Shown one piece after another: positions 46,601 through 58,820 of a stretch of DNA of 64,000 bases. Positions within the stretch are counted from its first letter, which is position 1, and the number at the start of each line of letters is the position of its first letter. The DNA comes from Phlebiopsis flavidoalba (taxonomy: Eukaryota > Basidiomycota > Agaricomycetes > Polyporales > Phanerochaetaceae): positions 1 to 64,000 of the forward strand of contig JAOCPU010000087.1 in assembly GCA_035772785.1 (NCBI GenBank), in the 5' to 3' direction. The position numbers were made by a program, and so were the translations under genes. The notes under the pieces are model-generated. The model saw only the letters and a list, made by a program, of their open reading frames with translations. It was not told where the DNA came from and ran no database searches.

Positions 46601-47899
46601 TTGCATTGCGAATATTCCATTCATTCATCCATTGATGAGGAGCGGTCTGGGGTTACCATGGCACAGATAGGGAACGTTTGTTAGGGCATTAACCGCGTGC
46701 TACTAACTCTTCCAATACAGCGCGAGAGATCACCACAGCAAACGTGAAACTTCTTTGGTTGCACCAGCCCACCGAGGAGCGGCTTACGAAAAAGCATATT
46801 GTGTCTAAAACCGGTCGACCGGTGCAACAATTGCGAAAGCGCTTGTCTAGGCACGTCACGTCTCAGGAGCAGTGTACGATGGCTTGACAGTGTCACTTGA
46901 TATGTCTTAGTACGTCCTGCTGAGCCGTGGTTTCACAGGTAATACCGTGACATAGCTCCTGTGATAAGCTAGATCTGCATACCAATGTAGATGTCAGCGC
47001 AACCACGCGTCGTTGTCGAACTGACAATGGCGATCCTTGCACACAGCTCTGTGCACTGAAGACGCCGTATGAAACGCAAGGCAGCTCTGGAATTCCTGAC
47101 CTCGTAGGTACGACGATCACTCAAAGAGATCACTCGAATCGCTGCGTACTGGTCTGCGCCTACCGATTGTTTGAGTTTGGAACGTCGATTATGCCTATGC
47201 GACTCAAACATCTGTGCCCAACTTTGCACTCCATGTGACCAGGACGTCAACGACCTAATGTCACGTCACATGGATGTATTGGTGGACTAGCTCGGATGAC
47301 AAGGGTTGCGTGACTATGTTCACTGCTAAGTAATCGTATATGTTAGACTGTTATGTCTTGAAGAGTGGCACAAATGTCGAGGGCTGGCAGACTGGCACGA
47401 GGACCGTTGAAAAAACACATACCGTGCTGCGTCAAGGTAGTGCTGATGGAATCTACACCAAATGCGTTGAGACCTGATGCTGACACCGGATAATAACCTC
47501 TCGATGATGCACGATGTACACTTGCTGTGTACAGCTAACTTGGCAGGGTTTGTGTAATCATTTCCACGCGCTACCGGAGGACCTCAGATTCTAGTGTGCC
47601 ATCGAGGTGAACCACCGTATGACCAAGAAATATCGACGCTTCCTTGTTATTCGAGAGCAACTTGACAGCTGCAAGAAGAAACATCTCGCACATAGCCTCT
47701 GTGATACGTTTCTAGATTGTTTCTTGTGGTGCGGCCATCCTGGCATACATCCGGAAACCTGTGGGGTGGTATTCAGATCCGAAGAGGGCTTACAGCGGTT
47801 AGATGTAATCGAAGTGGACAAGTCTAGCAGTCGACAGGTTCCAACGCGCGAGGACGTGGTCACAGACAATTGAGAGAATATGATAGCAGTATGGCAGTC

Positions 47900-47917
47900 A
47901 AAAAAAAAAAAAAAAAA
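47900..47917. repeat. Homopolymer A18
   Basis: Eighteen consecutive A on the plus strand. No coding frame with a polyadenylation context ends before it, so there is no specific sign of a retrotransposed transcript. Confidence 0.85.
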
Positions 47918-48123
47918 GACGCTTAGGCTTCCCTAGTGACGTTTTCGATGCCCTGTCTGTAATGTTGTCCAGAAGCACACTGTCTACAATGAATGTGCAG
48001 AGCTTCGAGGGCAGTCTGGCAATGAGTGCGGTGCAGCATCTCCTGGACTTCTCGTCCGCGAGAGCACAGCTGTATGGCGGGAATACTATGTATCTATGTG
48101 GACCGACAGCACACGATGGTGGA

Positions 48124-48209
48124 GATGGCGTATGCCGGTCTGGCACAAGTGCGCCAGACTAAGGATCTGATCCCGAAGGCGCGTGGGGTTCGCAATCCCA
48201 CGCGGGAAT
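48124..48209 (+). tRNA. Degenerate tRNA-Leu(AAG)
   Basis: The core GCGCCAGACTAAGGATCTGATCC matches the D-stem 3' side, anticodon arm and start of the long variable arm of eukaryotic tRNA-Leu(AAG). The loop is CTAAGGA with anticodon AAG near 48,161-48,163, in stem CAGA/TCTG. The T arm reads GTGGG-GTTCGCAAT-CCCAC: the loop has nine bases rather than seven (two apparent insertions). The 5' GATGGCG and the 3' GCGGGAA no longer pair. It is either a tRNA pseudogene or a real tRNA carrying sequencing indels. Confidence 0.6.
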
Positions 48210-50039
48210 GTATATGCTAGACATGCATTTACTTGGGGGGGTTTGGTCTTTTTGGTGGGGGGGGTGTGCGTGCTGTTACAGCGATTCGGCTCTTGTCATT
48301 TAGGGTCCTGTCGAAACAGTGTTGACAGTTTCAATGGTACCTTAGTGGATTTATAGTTGCAAAACAGCGAATGATGCTCTACGAGGGGCTGGCGGTAGGC
48401 CCATCTGTAGGATGAAGCCTCACTTTAGCGGCAAGTTAGCAAAAGCGCACACTCTCTCGTCATACGCCCCAATGAATTCTGAGACCCTTCACCGGCCGCC
48501 CAGAGGTGAGCTTTTCTTTCAGGAGAATCTTCAACACGGCCGGCGTATCCTCTTGCTTGACTTCGTCTTATCCTCGCACCTCCCGCCACCGTGATGAATG
48601 TCTCCCAACCCCCAGGAAGAGCGTGCGTACTATGGGCCGTCGTATGACAAGGTTCACCTGTAACACATTAGGCCCACGACAATCCCCGCTTCCCATGCTT
48701 CGATACTCTCCTCCTCAAGGCTCATAAGGGCGCATGAGAGGGACATAAAACTCCGGCCCGTTCTAAGACAAAACCATTGTAGAGCTAGACAAAAAACCCG
48801 TTGAGACTCGTCGACACATGGAAGCATTTGGTCTACCGAAAGCATTTCCGCGAACCGATCGCGTGGTTTTGTCTCGGGTAGTCAAACTCCATATAAACAG
48901 ACGCTGCTGCGGTACGTGACAAAGTCAGTGGATGGTGTTATACAATCAAGTCAGAGCCCTGACATGTGTGTAGCACAGCCTATCGGATGGGGGGGGAAGG
49001 GTGGTTCAGCCAGGTCCATGGCTAATATTGCAAACTCGAACAGCGTGCCGCGCACACAACCGCGAGCCACTTGGTCAGTCCCTTCATGTCGCCCGCCAAG
49101 TCAGGGTTTCTGGTCACACTGCATACGCAAACGACGGGATCCCTATGATGCAAGTCAGGCTTGTGTATCCGCCATGATTTCGTTGACATTCCCTTTGAGG
49201 TCAATACAGTATCGCGAGGCTATGGTAGTAGAGAGTTATTGTCTCGGACTTTGTCGTGTGGTCAGCGGCTGGAAATGTGGAGACCCCAAGCCGACGTCCT
49301 CGTAGTACTATAGCCATCTGTTAAGTGATTTGTACGAGTTATCCCACCGACTCAGTTGCAGTGCAAGGTATTTATTAGCAAAGCACGTCATCTGATTCTG
49401 CTGGAAGGGGACTCACGCCGTAGCGGAAATCTTCGTTGCGACATCACACACATACTGTCTGGCATATGATAAACTAATGGTATCTGGGTGTGTATTCGAA
49501 AGCTGCCACGTGCGCCTGACCGAGGACTACTACGCCGCGTCAATTATGAGGTTGCAATTATACTTGAGTCGAGGGGCGAGTTCCAATGCGGCCGCAGGCG
49601 TACAGAGAAGCGTTCCAGGGTAAGATGTCGGATATCGTTGAAGTTATTTGATAGAACAAGACAAGGGTTCATTCTTTGCTAGACAGTGGCTGTAATACTC
49701 TCTCTATCTATGTTAGTGCGATCAGTGGTTGGGCTCTGGTGTGATAGAACGTTGATGTGTAATCAGATCGTATTATTAGAACTCTTGAGTACAAGGCACT
49801 ACCATTTCGATAGCTTGTATCCTATAGTAGCTGTGCTGATGTCAGGTGTTGCATGGTGTACGAGTGGTTTCTGCGTGTAACGTGTGTAAGAATGAAATTG
49901 TGCAAGGTCGCGTATTGTGCATGTGCAGTTGAATGTCCGTAAACGAATGATTGCCAAGGCAAGCATTACAACTTCGTTAAGTTGCCTTGTCCCGCGTTGC
50001 GTTGCCTTGAAATGACATGGTGGTATCGTATAGAGACGA

Positions 50040-53000
50040 AGACGGCTGTTGCCGTCGTACCTCTTCCAAGGATAACACCATTCCCGACGCAGGACGAAGC
50101 GTTTCGGAGACATGCTTTGAACCGTTAATTACCCGACCTTCATCCTACTCGACAGCGCCCTTTTCAAACACCAGTACACACTAGTGCGATTACCAACTGC
50201 ACTTGCCCTTTTAAAGAACATCTCGAAGAAAGCAAGGAAATAATCACATACCGAGAAGGCAAAGTATCCGAACGGTCCTGCCACTTTTGACTGTATCACC
50301 TTCAGTTTGGTGACTGTTGTTTCTTGATACTGCGGCCTTACCCTCAGTCACATATGCAACACCGCCATCACCGCGGCCAAATTGAGTGGCTGTCCGATGG
50401 GGACAATCTTTGTCCGCGCCGTTTTCATCCATAGACATTCTAACACGGTGCGGATTGCTTGTGCCGCTGTGGCCGATGGTCAGCAAAGCATCAGGTGAAC
50501 AATGTGCCAACCCGACATACGTTAACAGTGTAATATTCGCCGGAGAATATAAGTACAAATGGAGGTCCCAATCACACCGTCCACCAGGGCGAGTGGAACC
50601 GATGGAAATCTTGCGGGGCAAGGCGGAAGATGCACTAGTGCGCCTCCGTTGTTACCTGCTCCGCGCTTCCGCCTCCGAGACATGGTAAGCATCCCCGGGC
50701 GTGGTGCGCCCTGGACGAGATATTCGCGGACCTTTGATCCACAGCTTATGTATGCCTCAGTCACCGTCTCGGAACGCCATGAGACGGCTAATCGCGCCGC
50801 TGACTTACCAGATTCGATTACGGATCCTCCTGGAGAATCGTGTGCGGGTGACGAGCAAATCCGGGAGTTTTAAGCTCTCAGATAGAAGAACTTCGTTGAA
50901 TGTTCTTCCCTAAAAAACGCGCTGGTCAGCCCGACCTATTGAACACCTACGTGTCCAACGGCACTGAAATCCTCGAGAGCCTGAGAATGTGTCGTTCTAA
51001 CCTTCAAGTGTGGCAACTCGATTGCATTCAGGCGGGAATAATCGCGGACGGATTTCGACGGGCGATTCGCGTATTTTCAGAACATTGTTTGATTGACAGA
51101 AGACTTGATCAACCGCCGCGCTGTGGGGTGGAACGGACGAAATATTCAGGCTTTGAGTCATTGCAACAGCAGTATGGTGGATTTACCTGCGAGCAACCTT
51201 CCATACCGGCATTTCCGATCCCTGCTACACTACATATATCAGGTAAGCGATATACACATCAGAGAAGGGATGTGCAACGAACCTTACATACAGAGGAGGC
51301 TGAAATGGCCAAGTCCGGTTGTCGTACAGACCTGCCTCTTCGCTTCCTCGAGCTGACCGACCCTGGTGCATAAATAACGGTTGCGGAACAAATTATATTC
51401 TCCGAGTTCTGCGCACGGTCAATTTGTCATGTCCCTGGTCCTTCACGTCCAAAATCAATGTTCTACCTCCCCGCACCGAGTCGGTAGCTCCGCTTGGAGG
51501 ACCGTTCTACTCAAGACACCTTCTCGCTTGTTACCACTTGCGTTTGCGCTTGGCTCTCATGTAAACATAGTTGCCCGGGACGACGATCCGGTCCACACGC
51601 GCCCAGTCCCTAGGCTGAGAGGCGCAAACCGCAAGGTGGGTGCACGATATCCATCCATCTGCCTTGGAGTTTCATGCGTGAGCGATGGCACAGCGGGCAG
51701 CTCTTCACATTGATGACCTCCGCTCCACTTGTGCCCTCGCGCCGGAGAGGAAGCACGCCGAGCCAGAGCCCGACGATTCCTCCGCGTCCTGGATTATGAC
51801 GAGGACACCTGTCTCTCCCAGCGATCGCCCTAGGGAGATGGTCGCCGGCCCGTGGCGACTTCCGTGTTCCTGCGGTTTGCTGCATTTTGGCTCGGTAGTC
51901 CTGAGGCGGCGGGTTGCGTAAGAGTTTTGCGTCCACACAGTGGCTCAGGTCCGGTGCGGGGATGTTGCCTGGAGGGCCCGAGAAGTCGAGCTTGATCGAG
52001 GTTGAGCCCAAGTCCGCTATCCGTTCGACGTTTCAACAAAGGCTGGGGGTGACGGGCGCGCTTGTGTCGAGCGAGTGTTCATCGACGTTGATACGTTTTC
52101 TTCTCACTGGAAGGACGGCAGAGCTCTGTCTGCGAGGCATTGGACGGCTTCGTCAACCGTGAGCGTATCCTCCGGCGTCTTCTCGACCCGTGTGAAGAAC
52201 GCGTCGACAGTTTTCGCAAGCGCGAAAGCGTCGAACCAAGCGAGTCCAGCATTGACGTCAGTTCGAGCCGGGAGATCGCTGTCCCTGGCTATCGTCTGTG
52301 TCATACTGTTTCAAATACCTGCCGCCAGAAGAACCTTTGACGAAGCGCATCATAAGGCTGGTACTTCGCTCCTGCTGCCCCGATGTTAGCGTAGGCACTC
52401 GCTAGGCTATCGTACAGCTTACTCGCGAAGGTGAGCACAGGGTTATACTTTGACTCCCACAATGTCTGTTTATCCGTCAAAACAAGGGTAACCGGAACTC
52501 CTTCATGTTGTCCTCAGTTGCCGTCGTTGCCCTCGGGATACAAGCCAGTCTGAGCATCCTTCTTCGGCGCTGTCCACGAGAAGCTCCGACACCGTGATGC
52601 TCGCGTCTCCGACATGGTCGTTTTGAAGAGAGTTTATCCCAGTCGAGGACTGTCAGCTGCACCTTGAAGGATCCCTCGTACCGCCGCACATGGAACAGCA
52701 GTTTTCTCGTCCCAGTTGGGGTTCAGCGAGTGCCGTATGACACGCGTACGGAAACCTTCTTGCCAAAAGAGATGACAACAAACGGATCCATGTCCCAGCC
52801 GGTGCGAGTCACTAAGTGGGTGTACGGTGGGTCGATTGTATGCGGTCAGAAATCTGGGGCTTACTGTTCTTGAGCTTAGGCAGGTCCGCTGCACCTTTGA
52901 TCTCCAGCAGAACGATGCCAACGATATCGTTTGCGGCCGAGAAGTTGTAGTCAGTGTTCTTTGCACCCCAGCTCTTCCTGAATCTCGCCTTAGTCGCCAT

Positions 53001-54275
53001 TGCTCGCAGGACGAGAGCTACCAGACGGCGTTGATGCGCCGCTTGGCAGATTAGGACTGGACGGTGAAGCAGGGAGTGGCCTGGCCAGGGGGCAACATTG
53101 GTCGAGTCAAGCGACGACGACGCGCTTAGCACTCGGCCCTGCGCAAGAACTTCTTCGTGAAAGAGGGCTGACGACTCTTGACTTGCGTCCGTCGGGAGCA
53201 CGGGGGTCTTCATGACCGACGACGCGGTAGGCGTCATCTGCGAGTCCGAGAGCTCGGGGCTTGGGGGGCCTGAGATTGCTTCCAAGGGTGTACCAGAGCC
53301 CGAGATGCGCGCGCCGCGAGAGCGGCGGGAATATCATCGTCGTCATCGTCGACGTCGTCCGTGAGGTCCCCTTCGTCAGAGCTCAGTCCGTCGTCCTCGA
53401 ATTCGGGACCCCCTTGGTGGGGAGCGGATAGTGCCGATGCCTTCCGTCTGTGGTACAGGTGGGCATGAGTGACGCTTTGAAAGGCGCGAGAAGAATACGG
53501 ACAGGTGGTGCAGAGACCAGACTCGGTCTCGAAGACTTGACGCAGCTCGTCATATATCTCCTCGAACTTTCGTGGGGCAATGACGTCCGTGGGCTGTACG
53601 AATCCGAGCTTCACTTGGATGGTACCTGTAGCTAGGCGTCGACGTTCGGGTGGATAGAACATTAAATGTATATGGCTACCAGCCACCTCTCATTAGCCGT
53701 CCCGGCAAAGCACCTGTGTTTGCATGACGCACCTTGTTGCTAGGGTCCTTCGAACGAAAATGCGTTGTCATCCCTAAACCAGTCGTCTAAGGGTATGGCG
53801 ATTTCTCCTAGGTAATCCTTCTTGAATGTATCCTTGTCCCATATAACGAGTTCGACGACACCGAGCTTCTCTGCAAGCGAGAGATATATAGGAAAGTCGA
53901 ACGTTGCCTCTTTCGCCACATAAGTCGGGTTGACGTTGCGCTTTGCGACCGGAGTGTGGTGTCGGTTGTTGAGGACGCGAAACAACGACGAAGCTGTCGA
54001 TCGCACACAAGTCAAAGTTCAGGTGACAGGTTAGACAGATTTAGCGACAATGTCAACTCACGGATCGCTCGCACCGTTTCGATCCTTTGCGAGGAGGTCG
54101 CGCGGCACCCAAGGACCTGAACACGAAGGACGGCAACAGGGCTCTCACCCGGCAAGGGCTGGAAAGTGTGTTCCTGCCACTCCCCCTGCCTGTGGACACG
54201 CGCTGGGGCAGCTTTTGCAGCCGTCTTGAGGGCGGCTTTGCCGATCTTGAGGGCCTTGTTCGGGGCGCGAACCAT
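50040..54275 (-). pseudogene. PSD2: C2-domain phosphatidylserine decarboxylase (Psd2 type), decayed
   Basis: The start at 54,275 gives MVRAPNKALKIGKAALKTAA. Next comes a first C2 domain: PVAVLRVQVLGCR, then NRHHTPVAKRNVNPTYVAKE and VVELVIWDKDTFKKDYLGEI at 53,760-54,000. An acidic linker (about 53,340-53,420) precedes a second C2: RFRKSWGAKNTDYNFSAAND, GIVLLEIKGAADLPKLK, FRTRVIRHSLNPNWDEK and FKVQLTVLDWDKLS (52,630-53,000). An EF-hand-like segment lies at 52,140-52,300 and an INVKSCPLCHR zinc-knuckle near 51,680-51,720. The decarboxylase part is badly eroded: FETVTEA near 50,755, VDGVIGTSI near 50,550, AGPFGYFAF near 50,260, VFEKGAVE near 50,160. The enzyme makes phosphatidylethanolamine in endosome/Golgi membranes. 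In place of the GGST self-cleavage motif the frame reads stops, so the catalytic subunit could not form. Confidence 0.82.
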
Positions 54276-57200
54276 GGGGATATCCAACGACCAAGAGAGC
54301 AACCAGGATAGAAAAGATGAAGAAAACTAGACGAGGAAGAGAGGTGGAGAGAGAGCGAAGGAGAGAGGTGTGTGAGCCAAGGCCAAGCCGCAATCAACGT
54401 CAGGTTCTCCTATCCCTATAATGACGCTTATGTAACGCTCAGTCGCGCCCCGTTGACGGTTGTTACCAACGCAATCGTTTTACTTACAAGGGTAAGCCCA
54501 AGTTTAGGTTGAAGCTATCCGCTTGTTACCAGAGATACAAGATCCAACGAGGCTCCCGAGAATTCGTTTGGAACGGGGCTTCGAGGCAGCGGGTTCGTCA
54601 CTTTTTAATTGTCCAGAGCTACGATGGCTGTGGTGTGCACTCCATCTGCGCTCATACTATCCATTTATGTTTCGGCACAAATATCCACCGTGGCAGAGAA
54701 GCTCTACCCTGGCTCGGTGCTGCCCAGCCACGGCTCTGCCCCCACGAAAATCACCGCTTTGTCTGTTCAGCACTCTGCCATATACGCGCGTTCGTAAATA
54801 TCCACCACCAGCACCTGGAATCAGTGTCAGAATCAACCGCCAAACAGATCCCAGCGCGGGTTGAGTAGGGTCGACGTGGCGTGCAACAGTTTTCTGGTCT
54901 TCATGCATCGCAATCCTTGTCGACCACCATCACTCTCTTTCTCCGCTCGAGCGAACGCACCACATACAAACTGTGCAGGTGATAACATGCCTCTGTCTGG
55001 TTCCACGCGTGTTTACTTGCATATACGATGGCAAAAAAATCCATTAAATTGCGCGCAGCACGATCCAGGCTTCGTCGGTTGGACTCGGCCATTTGAGACC
55101 GATATTTCTGCGATTCCGGGCGGCTCCCCCAGAGCAGTGACAAGAAAAGGCCGCATGTATCCCTTTTGAATATCGTCCGTCATCGGCAGCCACTGCGTAT
55201 TTCATCAGTGCCTTCTTGGTCCGAGTCGAGGATTGCAGACGTTGCTTACGAGCGCAACAGAACTTTTTGTCGATTAAATACAAGCACGAACAGTAAGTGC
55301 TCTTTCAAACGCACTTGGCCAATTCATTGCTTCTTATACCCCTGGCAAGGTGAATTCGTCAACGGTAAGAGAGATTGTAAGATGTATTACGCGGTGTATA
55401 CTAGAAGGATTGAAATATTGATCAGTCACTCGTCGAGCCTTTCCGAAAATCTGTGTGTTATATGGGATTGCATGCATGTAGCGATTATCTGCTAACATTG
55501 AACGCCATTTCGGAAGCCCCGCAAACAATTCGAGGTCAGTGGTGTTGGGTAGAGCGGGAAAACAAATATGGTGCTCATACCCGAACAACTATGCACGGTG
55601 TGACTTGCGCAAATGACAATGAAGGGTGTTAGTAAACTCACCGTTTGTTTGGCTCCAAAGTGCAATGACATGTGCCAGAGTCACGACCAGAACAGTGCGG
55701 ATAGTACTTGCATAGAGGCCTGAGGAGCTCGACGTTATTCATAATTCTTCTTTCACCGGGCTACATCGTCGGCGAGTCGTCGATCTTCTGTTCCACAAAC
55801 TTTGATCATAAGTAGACACTCACACACCAATCTTCGTGCATAAAAGAAGCCACATATAATGCACACCGTACCAGTCAGGCATTACAGGATCGACATCTGC
55901 ATAGGCTATATCCAAACATTCGTCGGTCCATGGAAGAGCAACAAGTCAGAAACTCAGGCGAACAATGTGACGGCCAGGGCGACACCAGCAAACGCCATGA
56001 CGCCAGAAGTACGAACGGAGCCTGCACTCGCTGGTCTGACCCGCCGCACCAGTCGCATGTCGTTCGCACAGCACCAGTCGCGCGGGTCGGGGAACATCTC
56101 CGACACCCGCTTGCCCGTCCTCGTCGGCGCAGAGCCCGCCTCAGACCCACTGTGACGCGCCTGGCCGCACCCCTTCGGTCACCTGGATGCTGGTCGGCGA
56201 CGCTCCGCGACTCGGCGGTGTTGCGCTGTCCTGCCACATGGCCCGACGCCGCCGGCCGACTGTCCAGGCCGCACCTTTAGACGGGAAGGCAGCGACGCGA
56301 ATAGGTCCGAGGACATGATAGGTTAGACGCAGGTTGGACGACGCGGGAGATCTTTTGCTCGGTGGTACTGCATCGAGACGGTGATGTTGCCTGCCTAGCG
56401 TATCTGCGCGGGCGTGACAGCGGTGTATGCGAAGGTCCGTCGTCCCGGGTTCCCCCGTGGGGGGTGTAACACGAAAGCCCGCGGGAAAATAGTCTGGGTT
56501 GGTCCTGAGTCGCACATCTTCTCGAAAAACGTTTTTCTGCGCCGAGTTAGGGATACAGCGTAATCACTGTCCCTAAGCGCATCCGATCGATGGTCTGTAA
56601 GACAGTAGTTAGTGTGCCATTAGGAATCGTTTCAGGTCGTTCGCCAGCGCACTTCTTGGAAGCAGCTTGAGAAAGTTTAGGAGCCGACAATGAAGGCTGT
56701 GGATCGTGTTAGGTATTACATATGTCCTCGATTTGCTACGGAAACAGCTGAAAGCACCTTCGACTAGGTGGCCATTTCGATGGACTTGGACGGTGTTGCT
56801 TGAATGCGAGTTGTTGTCGTTTGGTAACCGCGGCTTCATAGACGAGTGATCCTATTTGGAGTAAAACAAGTCCCTCTCAAGAGGGTTTGCCACGTACTGC
56901 GCAACGGCGCTGTAAGAGGCTTGTTGCTGATCGCATACACGAAGAACCACTAGCCCGAAACTTTACGAAGGATCGAGGCAGTGAGGGTCGAGTGCTCACC
57001 CAAACACGCAAGAGTCCGTCGGGCCTGCTTGAGGTTTAAGCACCCTCTCGTCCATGGTCGATGGGAAACGCACAATGACCTGAGCGACGTACGACGGACG
57101 TATGCGCGCAAGAAACTGAACGCCGGGCTCTCGCATCGCGACGCTTCGGGGAATACAGGACGTGGTTATACCTCGACGGAGCCGGTGCCTTGGTGCAGAC

Positions 57201-58303
57201 CAGTACTACCCGTCCTGACCTTGCACAACTAAGTGCGCCGCGGATGGTGGGCTAGGACCGGTATGGTGGTGTCCCCAAAAAGCGCACCAATGCTCTGTGT
57301 GCATGTGACACTTAAAGTCTTGAGACACATCAGTGTAGAGACCAGTGAGCATACACGGAGCTTCTTGGTACCGTCAATGTGGTTGATGATGAAGGCGCTG
57401 TGTTCCTGGGCACATGAGAGTTGGTAGCCCGTTCAGCTCCGTCGACGTTATCATGTATGGTTATGCTAACCCGCACGTCCTTAGGAGCACGCCACGGTTT
57501 CCCTGTGGGTTCGGGCTCGACGTTGGTCTATGGCTAAGACAGATGCTATGTAGAAACCATACAAACCGTTGTGTCAAAACTAGCTCGTTTCAATCCACGC
57601 TTCACGAATGACCAGTGCGGTAAGAATACAAATGGGTTGTCCCCCCCCTCGGCTCACGGGGTTTCAGTGCCGTCGCGTGGGGTCCTTTTGCGCGAACAAC
57701 GACCGGTTCTGGACCGACATGCCAGTAGAGGTGGAAATCGAGTGACGCGGGACCATGTTCGTCCCGACAAATTAGTCGGGTGTCGCTTGGAACGCAATTA
57801 TGGGCTCACTTGGAGAGGCCTGTCGACACGACAAAGGAGAGAAAAAAGGAGACGATGCTTGTTTTGCCAGCGACATTCTCGGGACAGCACTGATATATAC
57901 CGCGCCATAATTAGCTTCAAAACCTCCGCAGAGTGTTGGGATGCATGCAAGATTCAACAAACGGGCATCTGAGAATCAGCTATTGGCAGCATCTAAAATT
58001 GGCACCAAGTACGTACCACTCGGTTCATTCAGGTCGCAGCCACCCGCGGCATCCGGCTAGCCACAGGCCAGAGCCTGCGAACCGAGCCCGTCGCTTGGGC
58101 ATACGCACATACGAACGCGGCGCGATCAAATCACGTCGACGCGTCGTCGATCGAAGACGCGTTTGAAGGGCCGCAATGGAGCCTCCTGCTCCCGAACAGC
58201 TATTTTAAGCCCCAGAGGTGTCAGACACCCCATCGCCCGCATCTTCGTCCCCAAGCTATCCACCCCACGTCTCACCCCCCACCGCAGGTCATCGTCGCTC
58301 GCC
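54276..58303. other. Gene-poor region; a few unassigned open stretches
   Basis: Plus-strand frames at 54,509-54,868, 55,930-56,280 (GC-rich) and 57,571-57,972, and minus-strand frames at 55,044-55,283 and 56,141-56,515, are open for 80-133 residues without a family match. The GC-rich block 55,960-56,280 is the best candidate for an old coding island, but no motif emerges in any frame. No RNA gene or mobile-element boundary seen. Confidence 0.3.
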
Positions 58304-58820
58304 ATGCCAAGACAGCTACCCACGGTAAGTGACGATCCCGTTATCCCCCACCCCGCCAATTGTTCGTCCTCACAAGGGGTCGTAGAAACGAGGAACAATG
58401 AGGGCCAAAAGGCAAGGGGCGACTTGAGAAGCCTGTTAAAGGGTGCCGTAGGTTTGAATAAACATGTGCCGCTGTCGCTGAGGATTCTTCGCAGCCAAAA
58501 ACGGCGCCACACCGCATACAATCTGTGGATGAAGGAGCATCTCAAGCTCTACAAGGAGGAGAACCCCGGTGTCTCGCAGAAGGATGCCATGAAAGCTGTA
58601 CGTGTCCTGCTTTGATTCTTTTGAGCATCTTGTGACGTGTATTCGTCAGGTCGGCTCCCAATGGCGGAATGCCCCAGAGAACCCCAGGCGCGGCGAAGAG
58701 CCCAAGGAAAAGACGAAGGCGGCCCCAAAGCCCAAGGCCAAGGCAAAGTCGACAAAGTCGAAGAAGGCCAGCGATGAGACCGCGACAAGCGAGCCTGAAG
58801 CTGCGAGCGACGACGACTAG
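58304..58820 (+). CDS. YABBY/HMG-box-like small chromatin protein
   Basis: Exon 2 (58,495-58,597) encodes QKRRHTAYNLWMKEHLKLYK and EENPGVSQKDAMKA. Exon 3 (58,650-58,820), joined in phase by a GTACGT...CAG intron of 52 bases, gives VGSQWRNAPENPRRGEEPKE and a Lys/Ala/Pro-rich tail ending in acidic EPEAASDDD-stop. This is the short HMG-type fold seen in plant YABBY proteins and their fungal relatives (motif AYNxFMKxxLKxxKxxNPGxxHKxAMxxVAxxWxxAPENP), expected to bind DNA without strong sequence specificity. The first ATG (58,304, MPRQLPT) precedes a GTAAGT donor. Removing that 170-base intron puts exon 1 out of phase, whereas reading straight through is open and in frame. So the true first exon is uncertain. 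No frameshift inside the domain: the most intact protein gene here. Confidence 0.78.

Larger units (their letters stand above)
46601..50039. other. Gene-poor AT-richer region holding only a degenerate tRNA and homopolymers
   Basis: Open frames reach only about 130 residues (48,916-49,305 plus) with no recognisable domain. An A18 run lies at 47,900-47,917. The single identifiable item is the tRNA-Leu-like sequence at 48,124-48,209. Confidence 0.35.
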
